This document shows positions 16,869 through 25,969 of a DNA stretch of 34,483 nucleotides, in pieces. Origin of the DNA: Bacteroidota bacterium (GTDB taxonomy: Bacteria > Bacteroidota > Bacteroidia > 2-12-FULL-35-15); the NCBI GenBank assembly GCA_025363555.1, contig JANYDQ010000225.1, forward strand, positions 1 to 34,483. Direction: 5' to 3'. The notes under the pieces were generated by a model that did no database searches, was not told the DNA's origin, and was given only the letters and a program-made list of their open reading frames with translations. The position numbers were made by a program, and so were the translations under genes. Numbering within the stretch: the stretch's first letter is position 1; every line of letters starts with the position of its first letter.

Positions 16869-16971
16869 TTGGGCGTGCCCCCCGATGAAGAATCGGGGGT
16901 CGGGCTTTTCGCTTCAATCTTTTTTGGTGAAGAACCAAAAAAGGAGTTCCGCTTCAATCCCTCACGCTGCG
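16869..16971 (+). repeat. GGGCGTGCCC repeat, copy 3
   Basis: Same frame as copy 1 (TTGGGCGTGCCCC, GTCGGGCTTTTCGCTTCAAT, CAATCCCTCACGCTGCG) but its internal hairpin is CCCCCGAT-gaaga-ATCGGGGG. With the C/T-rich leader of amt it fills the 328-bp gap; no gene seen. Confidence 0.85.
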
Positions 16972-17082
16972 TTTCCTGAAGTTCGTTTCCAAAAACCAAT
17001 AACTCCCCGGTACATTTTTCATTAGTTAAAATAAATCAGTTCACTTTTTTCTTAAAAATTACATGAATGGCGAATTAATATT

Positions 17083-18300
17083 TTAAAACCAAACACCCAT
17101 GTTCACCATAATTTCTGTTCTGTTATTAACATTGGTTCCGTTGGTTCTAAATATTTTTTGCTTGCTGTCCATCATTAGTTCTCTTCCTTCCAAACGTATA
17201 TAGGCATTATCCATTGATTTGTATTCAACCCCTAATGTAGCACCATTTAGTTTGAAGCCTGTTATTTTTAAATCCGAATCCACCATTGTTCCGGTCAGAA
17301 AACCATCGTTGTCCGAAAATGTTTCTCCTCTGGCATATATTCCAAACTTAGGTACAAACTGGTATTTTAAAGTAAGAATTCCGCTGTAAACAACAGCGGT
17401 TTTAGAACTTTTATTAATAACACTGTCCACTATATTGGAGTTTTGCTGTGAAATATAATCAGCACCGAGCGATACTTTAAATTTAGGAGTAAGCTGATAA
17501 TTAAAAACCACATTATTTAAAATGCGCAAATGCTTCGTTTTAGTATTATCAGGAAACTCATCGCCCACCAGGTTGTAATAATTTATATTTCCTTTATCTC
17601 CCAAGGCATAACTTATTGCCAGTCCCACCGATTTGGAGCTGTTAGTTTCTATATATGTGTTGTACCCATTTAATACATGCAAACAAATCAGCCATTTATC
17701 ATTAGGGGCATAACTAAGTTTAATTCCTGCCTGGAACCAAGGTTCGTAAAAAGTAATGATGGAAAGACTACTGGCAATATTATCTTTTGGCAAAAGTGCT
17801 TCTGTACCAATATGTGTTTTAAAAAAACCGCCATCCAGCCAAATCTTTTTGGTTAACCGAACTCCAACATTTGCTTCCTGTATCATATTATATACCGGAG
17901 ACCATGCGCTTGCCGGAATATCGCCATAATGAAGCGTACCAATACATCTTACTTTTTCGGCAGCGTATTGAGCAGTAAGTTGCACAATGTTTAAACCAAA
18001 CACATTACTTTTTGGAGAAATAACCGGGAACTTTTGATAGTTATTGGTGCCAACAGAATCGGAAAAATAAGCGTAATACGCATCTACATACCCGGATATT
18101 TTAAAGGCAGGAGGAAGAACAGGATGTACAGCAAGTTCGGAAATGACAGTATTTTTTTGTTTCTTTCCGTTTTCTGCCATTGTTTTGTTGTCTTGACTGT
18201 TAGCATCCATCTCCTTTTGTTGAGCATAACAAACAGGAATAAATAACAGCGCGAGCAGTGAAAAAAGGATATTTATTTTGCAAATTTTTAAACTGGTCAT
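17083..18300 (-). CDS. Outer-membrane porin, OmpL-like beta-barrel (BBP2 type)
   Basis: 405 residues. A signal peptide (KICKINILFSLLALLFIPVC then YAQQ) is followed by a polar linker and then PAFKISGYVDAYYAYFSD, the usual opening strand of BBP2-type porins. Many alternating strands with aromatic girdles follow, along with NVFGLNIVQLTAQY, DGGFFKTHIGTEALLPKDN and a terminal strand ending in aromatic VWF, as expected for an outer-membrane barrel. The role is probably passive diffusion; substrate unknown. In Bacteroidota such porins are often next to amt, as here, which would fit entry of ammonium or small nitrogen compounds (inference). It has a good promoter at 18326-18354. Confidence 0.8.
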   Translation of the reverse strand: MTSLKICKINILFSLLALLFIPVCYAQQKEMDANSQDNKTMAENGKKQKNTVISELAVHPVLPPAFKISGYVDAYYAYFSDSVGTNNYQKFPVISPKSNVFGLNIVQLTAQYAAEKVRCIGTLHYGDIPASAWSPVYNMIQEANVGVRLTKKIWLDGGFFKTHIGTEALLPKDNIASSLSIITFYEPWFQAGIKLSYAPNDKWLICLHVLNGYNTYIETNSSKSVGLAISYALGDKGNINYYNLVGDEFPDNTKTKHLRILNNVVFNYQLTPKFKVSLGADYISQQNSNIVDSVINKSSKTAVVYSGILTLKYQFVPKFGIYARGETFSDNDGFLTGTMVDSDLKITGFKLNGATLGVEYKSMDNAYIRLEGRELMMDSKQKIFRTNGTNVNNRTEIMVNMGVWF

Positions 18301-18325
18301 CCTTTCATTTTAAATTTTGAGTTAG

Positions 18326-18354
18326 CAAACGTAAGAAGATTTATTTAAAAACAA
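18326..18354 (-). promoter_or_regulatory. Promoter of the porin gene
   Basis: Minus strand TTG (18352-18354), 18-bp spacer, TACGTTTG (18326-18333); 25 bp before the porin ATG. Confidence 0.6.
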
Positions 18355-18407
18355 AAACAAAACTTATTTCTATTCTTTAAGGAAATGTATTTTAGATAGA
18401 ATAGTAC

Positions 18408-18415
18408 TACCTTTG
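18408..18415 (+). promoter_or_regulatory. -7 box of the Nfu-type gene
   Basis: TACCTTTG, 34 bp before the ATG at 18450; divergent from the porin promoter, leaving about 75 bp between the two -7 boxes. Confidence 0.5.
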
Positions 18416-18449
18416 CGAAGAATTAAAAATAGCACCCCAAAAGTAAAAA

Positions 18450-19073
18450 ATGGACACTTTAGTAAAACGACCGGTTATTATATATGCCGAAAGCACACCC
18501 AATCCTTCGTCAATGAAATTTGTTGCCAACAGATTGTTGATAGAAGAAGGTGCAACAGCTCAATACCTAAGCAAAGCAGAAACCAAAGGAGCACCACTGC
18601 CGGCAAAACTATTTGAATTTCCGTTTGTGAAAGCGGTATTTTTAGCTTCTAATTTTGTTACTGTTTCAAAAATTGATTCTATTCAATGGGAAGACATTAC
18701 TTTGGAACTTCGCGATTTTATTCGTGTTTATATAAGTGAAGGAAATGAAATAATAACCGAACTGCCAACAACGGAAGTGCCGGTGGATAACTCTTTTACC
18801 AACAAAAAAGAAATATTTACAGAACACGTTTCACCCACAACAGAGTTGGAAGTAAAAATTGTAGAAATACTGGAACAATACATTCGCCCGGCAGTAGAAG
18901 GCGATGGAGGCAGCATTACTTTCAAAAGTTTTACAAATGGTATTGTTACTGTTCAGTTGCGCGGTGCATGCAGTGGCTGCCCTTCTTCCACTGTTACTTT
19001 AAAAGCAGGAATAGAAACCTTATTAAAACGAATGATTGCTGAAGTTACCGAAGTGGTAGCGGAAACGATGTAA
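18450..19073 (+). CDS. Nfu/NifU-type iron-sulfur cluster carrier
   Basis: 207 residues in two known domains. The N-terminal Nfu domain (about 8-95) shows YAESTPNPSSMKFVANR and the FPFVKAVFLASNFVTVSK stretch. The C-terminal NifU-like domain (about 130-205) shows IRPAVEGDGGSI and RGACSGCPSSTVTLKAGIE, whose CxxC (Cys174, Cys177) binds a 4Fe-4S cluster across a dimer. Proteins of this architecture accept clusters from the assembly machinery and pass them to target enzymes. It is monocistronic here: the TonB-dependent receptor downstream has its own promoter. Confidence 0.93.
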   Translation: MDTLVKRPVIIYAESTPNPSSMKFVANRLLIEEGATAQYLSKAETKGAPLPAKLFEFPFVKAVFLASNFVTVSKIDSIQWEDITLELRDFIRVYISEGNEIITELPTTEVPVDNSFTNKKEIFTEHVSPTTELEVKIVEILEQYIRPAVEGDGGSITFKSFTNGIVTVQLRGACSGCPSSTVTLKAGIETLLKRMIAEVTEVVAETM

Positions 19074-19124
19074 CTCTTTTTACGGAAACTTCGCACATTC
19101 CCCTAAAAATAAATTAAAATTAAT

Positions 19125-19155
19125 TTGATTTACCCCATAAACCAAATTACATTTG
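19125..19155 (+). promoter_or_regulatory. Promoter of the TonB-dependent receptor
   Basis: TTG (19125-19127), 20-bp spacer, TACATTTG (19148-19155). Transcription should start near 19162, which rules out the TTG at 19125 as a translation start and supports the ATG at 19182. Confidence 0.65.
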
Positions 19156-19181
19156 TACGGACTTCTAAATTGACTCTATTT

Positions 19182-21377
19182 ATGAAAAGAATAATTCCTC
19201 TCTTTGTATTGTTTTTATTAAGCAGTGCGGGTATTATTGCCCAGACCAAAATTTCGGGCAAAGTAATAGACCAGAAAAAACAAACCATTCCCGGAGCCAA
19301 TATTCTTATAAAAAATTCTTATGATGGAGCATCTTCTGCTCCTGATGGCTCGTTTTCTTTTATTGCAAATGACACTGGAGAGGTAACCATAGTTACCAGT
19401 TTTATAGGTTATGAAACCATTGAAAAGAAAATAAGATTGGTCGGGAAAGATGTTACTTATAACCCGGTTTTAAAAGAAGCATTCAATGAATTGAAAGTAG
19501 TAACCATTTCTGCCGGGACAATAGAAGCAAGCGATGAAAGAAGAACAACCGTTCTGAAACCATTGGATATAGTAACCACCGCTGGCGGACTGGGAGATAT
19601 AAACGGAGCTTTAAAAACACTTCCCGGGGCACAACAGGTTGGGGAGTCGGCTGAATTATTTGTGCGGGGCGGAACAGGTGCCGAAACAAAAACCATTATA
19701 GACGGCATGGTGGTAAATAATCCTTTTTACAGTGCCAACCCTGATATTGCTTCAAGAGGAAGGTTTTCTCCTTTTATATTTAAAGGAACTGTGTTTAGCA
19801 CAGGTGGTTATTCTGCACAATACGGACAAGCGATGTCGTCTGTACTTGCTTTAGAAACAAATGATTTACCCGACAGAACTTCTTCCACCGTTGCTTTATC
19901 ATCAGTAGGGGTGGGTATTGGGCATAATCATTTATGGAAAGAAAAAGGTTTTAGTATAGGTGGTGATATAAATTATACCGACCTTTCTCCTTATTTTGCA
20001 TTGGTAAAACAAGCTCCTGAATATACTGCTAAACCTCAGTTTTCGGGTGGCTCATTAAACTTCCGTAAAAAAACTTCGCCAAGTGGCATACTCAAATTCT
20101 ATGGTTATTTTAATCTTTCCAACTTTGGTTTTAAAACATTAAGTATCGACAGTACCAATGGTTACAAAAATTTGTTTGAGTTAGGCAACTCCAATATTTA
20201 TACAAACCTTACTTATAAAGAACGCCTAGGAGAAAAATGGGTGTTAAATGTTGGGGCTTCCTACAGTTCTAATATTGATAAAATAAATCTTTCTCACGAT
20301 TCCATCACTTCTCAAAGTGATTTGTCGCAAGGCAGAATAGTTATCAGCCGCGGTATTGGCAAGTTGTCAATTATTCGTTTCGGTGGAGAGTACCAGTATG
20401 CTTTTGATGGGTTTAATATAAAAGGGAATGTGAATATAAAAGACACAAGTAATCATTATCAAACCCTTCATTTTAAATCGAACACCAATATTTATGATAA
20501 TTATTCGGCAGAGTTTATAGAAGCAGACATTTTTCTTAGCCAGAAATTAGTATTGCGGTTGGGTGGCAGAGGAGAATATTCAACGCTGATGAATAAATAT
20601 GTGGTTGCTCCGCGCACTTCTGTTTCTTACAAGATAGGCGATTTCAGCACTCTATCGCTTGCTTACGGACAGTTTTATCAAAAACCCGAACGAACCTTTT
20701 TATTAAACCGGCAGATTCCTGACTATAACAAAGCTACTCATTATATTGCCAATATTCAGAAAGTGGACGATTTTCATACCTTGCGATTAGAGGTGTATTA
20801 TAAACAATACGACAACTTAACCCTCAATGAGCCCGACTCTACAAAGTCCAATCATGGGTATGGTTATGCGCAGGGGGTGGATTTATTCTGGAGAGATAAA
20901 AAAACATTGAAGGGAGTGGATTACTGGATTTCTTATACTTACCTGGATACAAAACGAATGTATTTGAATTATCTGAAAGAAGTTACACCGCCATTTGCAG
21001 CTACACATACTGCCACGCTGGTATTTAAAAAGTTTTTTACAAAATTAAATTTGAGCACCGGGTTTACTTATACCTACGCCAGTGGCCGCCCGTATTATAA
21101 TCCCAACAACCCTGTTTTTATGAAAGACAGAACTATTGATTACAATACCCTTGGGTTAAACTGCGCTTACCTCCGGCAAATAAAAAAATGTTTTGCGGTG
21201 CTGGCTTTTGCAGTAACCAATGTAATTGGCAACGACCAGGTGTTTGGCTACCGCTATTCTTATGATATGCAGAGAAGCCAAGCAATAACGCCACCTGCCA
21301 AACGTTTTTTCTTTATCGGGTTGTTTCTTTCCTTCGGGCAAGACCGCTCCAAGGAAGTAATAGATAATAATAATTAA
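19182..21377 (+). CDS. TonB-dependent outer-membrane receptor with carboxypeptidase-like N-domain
   Basis: 731 residues from the ATG at 19182, where a signal peptide begins (MKRIIPLFVLFLLSSAGIIA then Q). Residues about 25-105 are a CarboxypepD_reg-like domain (ISGKVIDQKKQTIPGANILI, SFIGYETIEKK). A plug domain follows: GDINGALKTLPGAQQVGESA, LFVRGGTGAETKTIIDGMVV and YSAQYGQAMSSVLAL. The rest is a beta-barrel. The barrel is on the short side and no SusD partner is nearby, so this is not a typical glycan-uptake pair. The substrate is not readable. The next gene is a TPR-like periplasmic protein, after a gap with hairpin repeats. Confidence 0.93.
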   Translation: MKRIIPLFVLFLLSSAGIIAQTKISGKVIDQKKQTIPGANILIKNSYDGASSAPDGSFSFIANDTGEVTIVTSFIGYETIEKKIRLVGKDVTYNPVLKEAFNELKVVTISAGTIEASDERRTTVLKPLDIVTTAGGLGDINGALKTLPGAQQVGESAELFVRGGTGAETKTIIDGMVVNNPFYSANPDIASRGRFSPFIFKGTVFSTGGYSAQYGQAMSSVLALETNDLPDRTSSTVALSSVGVGIGHNHLWKEKGFSIGGDINYTDLSPYFALVKQAPEYTAKPQFSGGSLNFRKKTSPSGILKFYGYFNLSNFGFKTLSIDSTNGYKNLFELGNSNIYTNLTYKERLGEKWVLNVGASYSSNIDKINLSHDSITSQSDLSQGRIVISRGIGKLSIIRFGGEYQYAFDGFNIKGNVNIKDTSNHYQTLHFKSNTNIYDNYSAEFIEADIFLSQKLVLRLGGRGEYSTLMNKYVVAPRTSVSYKIGDFSTLSLAYGQFYQKPERTFLLNRQIPDYNKATHYIANIQKVDDFHTLRLEVYYKQYDNLTLNEPDSTKSNHGYGYAQGVDLFWRDKKTLKGVDYWISYTYLDTKRMYLNYLKEVTPPFAATHTATLVFKKFFTKLNLSTGFTYTYASGRPYYNPNNPVFMKDRTIDYNTLGLNCAYLRQIKKCFAVLAFAVTNVIGNDQVFGYRYSYDMQRSQAITPPAKRFFFIGLFLSFGQDRSKEVIDNNN

Positions 21378-21390
21378 TACAACATCTCCC

Positions 21391-21536
21391 CATTATAAGG
21401 AGGACTGTAAGCCCTTAATTCCCTTTCCGAAGGAGGAGCAACAGGTGACAAATAAAAATAAATAAAAACAACATTAATAAACAACAGCTTTACACCTATC
21501 CCTTCCCTTTTGGGGAGAGAATTAAGGAGGGGCTAC
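21391..21536. repeat. C/G-rich hairpin repeats
   Basis: Degenerate members of the CCTTCCCTTTTGGGGAGAG family (21391-21440 and 21497-21536) filling the gap between the receptor and the TPR-like gene. They resemble 9387-9406. Confidence 0.5.
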
Positions 21537-21551
21537 TAAAAAACAAAAAAA

Positions 21552-22193
21552 ATGAAGAAAATCTACACCATCCTTGCATTAACGAGTACATGTACTTTTG
21601 CGAATGCACAAAACAAAAAATTTGTGGAAACAATGGAGCATAACATTGCCATCATTGATACCACCAGGAACGCAACCGTTTTACAAAATGAAGCCAACAC
21701 TTTTGAAAGAATAGGCAATGCAGAAAAAGAAGAATGGCTTCCGAGTTATTATGCTGCTTTTTGTTATGTAAATATGACTTACTCCGTAAAGGGGGATGCG
21801 ATAGATACCTATTGCGATAAAGCAGAAGCATTTATTAATAAAGCAGATTCCATTAGCCCTAATAATTCGGAAATTTATGCCCTAAAAGCACAAATTGCCT
21901 CTGCCCGGATTAGTGTGAACCCGATGACCCGCGGACAGAAATACGGAACGCAGGCAGGGGAAATAAGAGAGCAGGCAAAAAAACTTGACCCAACCAATCC
22001 CCGTCCCTATTATTTGGACGGCATGGCTTCCTTTTATACCCCACCTATGTTTGGAGGTGGCAAGGACAAAGCAAAATCTTCTTATGAAAAAGCAATTGCT
22101 CTTTTTGAAATCTTTACACCCGCAAGCAGCATTGCTCCTCATTGGGGGAAAAAATCGACTGAATATTTTTTAAAGAAATGTGATGAAAAGTAA
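21552..22193 (+). CDS. Periplasmic TPR-like protein
   Basis: 213 residues with a signal peptide (MKKIYTILALTSTCTFANAQ). The mature part is helical with TPR-like pairs: EEWLPSYYAAFCYVNM, CDKAEAFINKADSISPNNSEIYALKAQIA, LDPTNPRPYYLDGMASFYTP, and FGGGKDKAKSSYEKAIALFE. It has no catalytic motif. Proteins of this kind often follow a TonB-dependent receptor in Bacteroidota; a role as a periplasmic partner is inference. Terminator not seen. Confidence 0.8.
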   Translation: MKKIYTILALTSTCTFANAQNKKFVETMEHNIAIIDTTRNATVLQNEANTFERIGNAEKEEWLPSYYAAFCYVNMTYSVKGDAIDTYCDKAEAFINKADSISPNNSEIYALKAQIASARISVNPMTRGQKYGTQAGEIREQAKKLDPTNPRPYYLDGMASFYTPPMFGGGKDKAKSSYEKAIALFEIFTPASSIAPHWGKKSTEYFLKKCDEK

Positions 22194-22524
22194 AAGGGCA
22201 ATACTGAATTTCAAATACTATCTCCTCTCGCCTCGTTCCAAAGGGGGAGGGTATTGAATAAAAAATACTAAACACTAATTCTTTACCGAAATGTTCGGGA
22301 TTAAATTTAAAGACCTCAACCCTTTATTACATTCTCAACTTCGTTTATCAACTATGAGTATACTCATTCGCTTACTGCCAAAGAAACAAAACAACTAACT
22401 ATTACCTTAACTAGCCCTCCATGAATGTATTTTGTTTCTGTAATAGCAGACGAAAAGAAACAAGTTCTTAAACTCATAAAGGAATAAAATCAAAGAAATA
22501 AAATTTATTTTCAAAAAAATACAA
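22194..22524. other. Gene-free stretch before the SprE/PorW-like gene
   Basis: Contains a degenerate C/G-rich hairpin (22220-22255) and AT-rich DNA. A 20-codon frame (MYFVSVIADEKKQVLKLIKE, ending before 22490) lacks any support. Nothing else recognisable. Confidence 0.5.
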
Positions 22525-22532
22525 TATTTTTG
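22525..22532 (+). promoter_or_regulatory. -7 box of the SprE/PorW-like gene
   Basis: TATTTTTG, 40 bp before the ATG at 22573; no clear TTG partner. Confidence 0.4.
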
Positions 22533-22572
22533 CAAACTTTGCGTTAATTGATAAGTGAAAAGCAAATTTTAA

Positions 22573-25287
22573 ATGAAATCCCAATTTCAAAATCCAAAAT
22601 CCAAATTACAAAGGTGTGTTGCATACTTTGTGCTTTGTACTTTGTACTTATTGCTTAATACCGGCTGCCGAACCAATAAGAATACCTGGCTATACAGGGG
22701 ATACCACAATATGAATTCGCGGTACAACGGATATTTCTATTCGCGCGAAAACATGAAAGAGTCTATAAAAAAAGTAGAAAAGGCATACAAGGAAGATTAT
22801 ACCAAACTGCTTCCCATCTGGATTTACCCTGATAATAAATCTGCCAAAAGCTATTATGCCGATTTTGATAAAACGATAAAAAAATCGTCAGTTGTTATTC
22901 AGCGCCATGCCATTACTGACAAAAAGAAAATAAAAGAAATTCCCGGAGCCGTTCGTTGGATTGACGAAAACTATATTCTCATCGGGCAGGCGCATTTCTA
23001 TAAGCGCGATTTGTTTTCAGCCCTGGAAGCTTTTGAATATGTTGCCAAAACATACAGTAAAAACCAAAATGCCAAATACAGCGGTTTAATATGGATGATG
23101 CATGCCGATAACGAAATAGGAAGTTATTCGCTCACCGAAGGAATAATAGACGACATCCGCAACTCCAAAGATGTGCCCGATACACGAGCGTTTAAAAAAG
23201 AATATGCCTTACTCAATGCCGATTTGGAAATAAAACAGGGAGAGTATGCTTCTGCTATTACCGATTTGGAAAAAAGCATTTCGTTTACCAAAAAGAAAAA
23301 AGAAAAAGCACGTTATACTTATGTGTTGGCACAGTTATACGAAAAAGTAGGCGATACTAAAAATGCTTCGCGTGTGTTTGGATTAGTGCCACCATTACAT
23401 CCTGCTTACGAAATGGAATTTAATGCCAAAATAAACCAGGCCCGTTTGTTTGATACTGAAAATGGTGATAGTAAACAAATAAAAAAGGAACTGACAAAAA
23501 TGTTGAAAGACGATAAAAATATAGAATACCGCGACCAGATATATTTTGCTTTTGCCAACATTGCGTACCGCGAAAAAGACATTCCTGCCACTATGGATTA
23601 CCTTTCCAAATCTATTAAGGCAAGCACCACCAACACTACCCAAAAAGCCTTGTCGTATTTAAAACGTGCCGACATTTTATTCGACCAGGCCAATTACCGG
23701 GGTGCAGAGGTAAATTACGACACCACTATGCAGGTATTGCCAAAGGATTATCCTGACTATGTCAAAATAGATGAAAAACAAAAGGCATTGTCTTCATTGG
23801 TTTTGAATCTGAAAGTGATTGACATGGAAGATAGTTTGCAAAGCCTGGCACGATTGAGCGAAACAGATAGAAATGCAAAGATTGATAAAATAATTGTCAA
23901 AGCAGCTGAAGAAGAAAAAGCAAAAGAAGAAGAAGAAGAACGGAAAAAGCTGGATGTACAAAACTTAGTGCCTGATAACAAAGGCGGTGCATCGGCAGGC
24001 GGAGCGCAAAATGGCGCATGGTATTTTTATAATCCCTCCACAGTTAGTTTTGGGGCAGGAGAATTTATTAAGAAATGGGGAAGCCGTAAACTGGAAGACA
24101 ACTGGAACAGGGCAGATAAAAGTTTAGTGCAGGCAAACCCGGAAGACAATGATACGGCTGACACGGGTTTGAAAGATGTTGTAAAAACGCAAACAAAAAA
24201 CAAAAAAGACAGGGCTTTTTATCTCAAAAAATTACCGCTTACCGAAGATGCGCTTGCCAAATCCGTTATAAAAATAACAGATGCCTATTACAACGCAGGA
24301 ACTATTTATAAAGAACAAATTTTAAATAATCAAAAAGCAGTGGAAACGCTGGAAGAATTATTGAAGCGGTACCCAGAGAATAAATACAAAATGTCTTGTT
24401 ATTATCAGTTGTATAGAACATACCTTGCCATGGGCAATCAGCCAAAATCAGATTATTATAAAAATATTATTTTGAACGATTACCCCGATACACAGTATGC
24501 ACAAATTATTCGCGACCCTAACAAAGCAAAAGATTTGCTGGCATCAAAAAGTGAAGTAGAAATGTTTTATACCGGGACCTATGGAATGTACACTTCGGGA
24601 AGGTATGCAGAAGCGCTGGCAAATTGTCAAAAAGCAGAAATAGATTATTCAAAAAGCCCATTGATTTCCCAGTTTGCATTTATTAAAGCCCTTTGTATTG
24701 GCAGAACCCAGGATATCAATGCCTTTGAAGCAGCATTGCAGCAAGTGGTAATAAAATATCCTAAAAACGATGTAAAGCCAAGAGCACAGGATATTCTGGA
24801 TGCTATTAAAAAGCAGAAAGAAACAATGGCAAAAGAAGCGGCATCGGCAAACAAAACCGCAAACGATACAACAAAAACCAACCTTGTTTCCACAGCAGAT
24901 ACAACACAGGCAGAAGCCCCGAAATTTGTATTTAAAGAAGACGGAGAATATTATTGGGTAATGATTTGGGATAATAATAAAGGAAACATCAATAATTTTA
25001 AAATTAAATTATCCAATGCCACCACCGAATCTTTTGGCACTGAAGATTTAACTATACAAACTATATTCCTGGATTTAGCGCATCAGTTAATTTCCGTAAA
25101 AACTTTTGATGGAAAGGAAGCTGCCATGAATTATTATAATTTTTTTAAAGACCGACCAGCCACTTATACAGATTTGGAACAAGGCAGTTATCAGTCGTTT
25201 ATTATTTCTGCTGAAAATTATTCTACTTTTTATAAAGACAAAAACATTAGTGAATACCAGGAGTTTTTTGCGCAATATTATCAGTAA
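22573..25287 (+). CDS. porW: SprE/PorW-like T9SS / gliding-motility lipoprotein
   Basis: 904 residues. The N-terminus ends in LYLLLNTGC, giving a lipoprotein-type cysteine at 32, although Asn at -3 is not ideal for a lipobox. Directly after it, NTWLYRGYHNMNSRYNGYFY is characteristic of the SprE/PorW family, an outer-membrane-linked lipoprotein needed for type IX secretion and gliding. Many TPR-like helices follow (ALEAFEYVAKTY, YASAITDLEKSI, AVETLEELLKRYPENKYKM), with an acidic/basic low-complexity run around 440-460. The last ~140 residues form a separate domain (YYWVMIWDNNKG, YYNFFKDRPA, YQEFFAQYY). The presence of two T9SS cargo genes in this window fits. The next gene, a bactofilin, has its own promoter. 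Confidence 0.85.
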   Translation: MKSQFQNPKSKLQRCVAYFVLCTLYLLLNTGCRTNKNTWLYRGYHNMNSRYNGYFYSRENMKESIKKVEKAYKEDYTKLLPIWIYPDNKSAKSYYADFDKTIKKSSVVIQRHAITDKKKIKEIPGAVRWIDENYILIGQAHFYKRDLFSALEAFEYVAKTYSKNQNAKYSGLIWMMHADNEIGSYSLTEGIIDDIRNSKDVPDTRAFKKEYALLNADLEIKQGEYASAITDLEKSISFTKKKKEKARYTYVLAQLYEKVGDTKNASRVFGLVPPLHPAYEMEFNAKINQARLFDTENGDSKQIKKELTKMLKDDKNIEYRDQIYFAFANIAYREKDIPATMDYLSKSIKASTTNTTQKALSYLKRADILFDQANYRGAEVNYDTTMQVLPKDYPDYVKIDEKQKALSSLVLNLKVIDMEDSLQSLARLSETDRNAKIDKIIVKAAEEEKAKEEEEERKKLDVQNLVPDNKGGASAGGAQNGAWYFYNPSTVSFGAGEFIKKWGSRKLEDNWNRADKSLVQANPEDNDTADTGLKDVVKTQTKNKKDRAFYLKKLPLTEDALAKSVIKITDAYYNAGTIYKEQILNNQKAVETLEELLKRYPENKYKMSCYYQLYRTYLAMGNQPKSDYYKNIILNDYPDTQYAQIIRDPNKAKDLLASKSEVEMFYTGTYGMYTSGRYAEALANCQKAEIDYSKSPLISQFAFIKALCIGRTQDINAFEAALQQVVIKYPKNDVKPRAQDILDAIKKQKETMAKEAASANKTANDTTKTNLVSTADTTQAEAPKFVFKEDGEYYWVMIWDNNKGNINNFKIKLSNATTESFGTEDLTIQTIFLDLAHQLISVKTFDGKEAAMNYYNFFKDRPATYTDLEQGSYQSFIISAENYSTFYKDKNISEYQEFFAQYYQ

Positions 25288-25290
25288 AAC

Positions 25291-25319
25291 TTGTATTTGA
25301 ATAAAAATATCTATCTTCG
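25291..25319 (+). promoter_or_regulatory. Promoter of bactofilin-atpZ
   Basis: TTG (25291-25293), 18-bp spacer, TATCTTCG (25312-25319), which differs from TAnnTTTG in one base. It lies 22 bp before the ATG at 25342. Confidence 0.45.
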
Positions 25320-25341
25320 CTAACTTAAATCTCAAAAAATT

Positions 25342-25764
25342 ATGGCAATGTTTAACGCAAACGAAAAAACAGGCACTTCAGAAAGCAATCCATCAGTAAA
25401 CCTGATTGGTGCAGGAACCAAAATAGAAGGCGATATTGTAACCAACGGAGATATCCGTATAGACGGTACATTAACAGGTTCAATTAATGTAAAAGGCAAA
25501 TTAGTAGTCGGTGCTTCCGGAGTATTGGAAGGCGAAATCATTTGTCAGAATGCAGATATATCAGGTACAGTAAAAGGAAAAATTGGTGTTGCCGAATTAC
25601 TTTCCCTGAAAGCATCAGCAAAACTTACCTGCGACATTATTACTAATAAAATAGCTGTTGAACCGGGAGCTTCTTTCTCCGGCTCGTGCTCTATGGGTGG
25701 AGTGATAAAAGACATAAAAGGTGCTCAACAGCAACAACAAAAAGCCGGAGAAAAAACCGCTTAA
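25342..25764 (+). CDS. Bactofilin
   Basis: A 140-residue protein whose central part (about 18-120) is a right-handed beta-helix of short repeats: NLIGAGTKIEGDI, GDIRIDGTLTGSINVKGKLVVG, GVLEGEIICQNADISGTVKGKI, and SAKLTCDIITNKIAVEPGASFSG in sequence. Bactofilins polymerise without nucleotide into membrane-associated filaments involved in cell shape, stalks or positioning. The flexible N- and C-terminal tails (Gln-rich C-end) are typical. Its last 44 bases overlap the start of atpZ, so the cytoskeletal protein and the ATP synthase cluster are linked by translation. Confidence 0.93.
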   Translation: MAMFNANEKTGTSESNPSVNLIGAGTKIEGDIVTNGDIRIDGTLTGSINVKGKLVVGASGVLEGEIICQNADISGTVKGKIGVAELLSLKASAKLTCDIITNKIAVEPGASFSGSCSMGGVIKDIKGAQQQQQKAGEKTA

Positions 25765-25954
25765 TTTTTACGCTAAGTATTCCGTAATGGGCTTACAGAT
25801 GGGGGTCATTATCTTTATTGGTATGTATGGCGGAATAAAATTAGATGAATGGCTGGGTATTAAAAAATTCCCGATATTTACCATCGTACTTTCCTTACTT
25901 GCAGTTTTCGGGGCTATTTACTTTGTTATTAAAGATTTTTTGAAAAAGAAATAA
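25721..25954 (+). CDS. atpZ: AtpZ/AtpI-family ATP synthase accessory protein
   Basis: 77 residues with a GTG start at 25721, inside the 3' end of the bactofilin gene. Two membrane helices (about 20-40 and 48-70) with the family-typical GVIIFIGMYGGIKLDEWLG between and around them. AtpZ, formerly 'ATP synthase gene 1', is found at the front of many atp operons and has been linked to Mg2+ transport or c-ring assembly together with AtpI. A later in-frame ATG (25787) would remove the charged N-terminus; the GTG start preserves NNKKPEKKPLNFYAKYS, which resembles relatives, so I prefer it. Confidence 0.85.
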   Translation: MLNSNNKKPEKKPLNFYAKYSVMGLQMGVIIFIGMYGGIKLDEWLGIKKFPIFTIVLSLLAVFGAIYFVIKDFLKKK

Positions 25955-25969
25955 TCCTCCCGCAGCATT

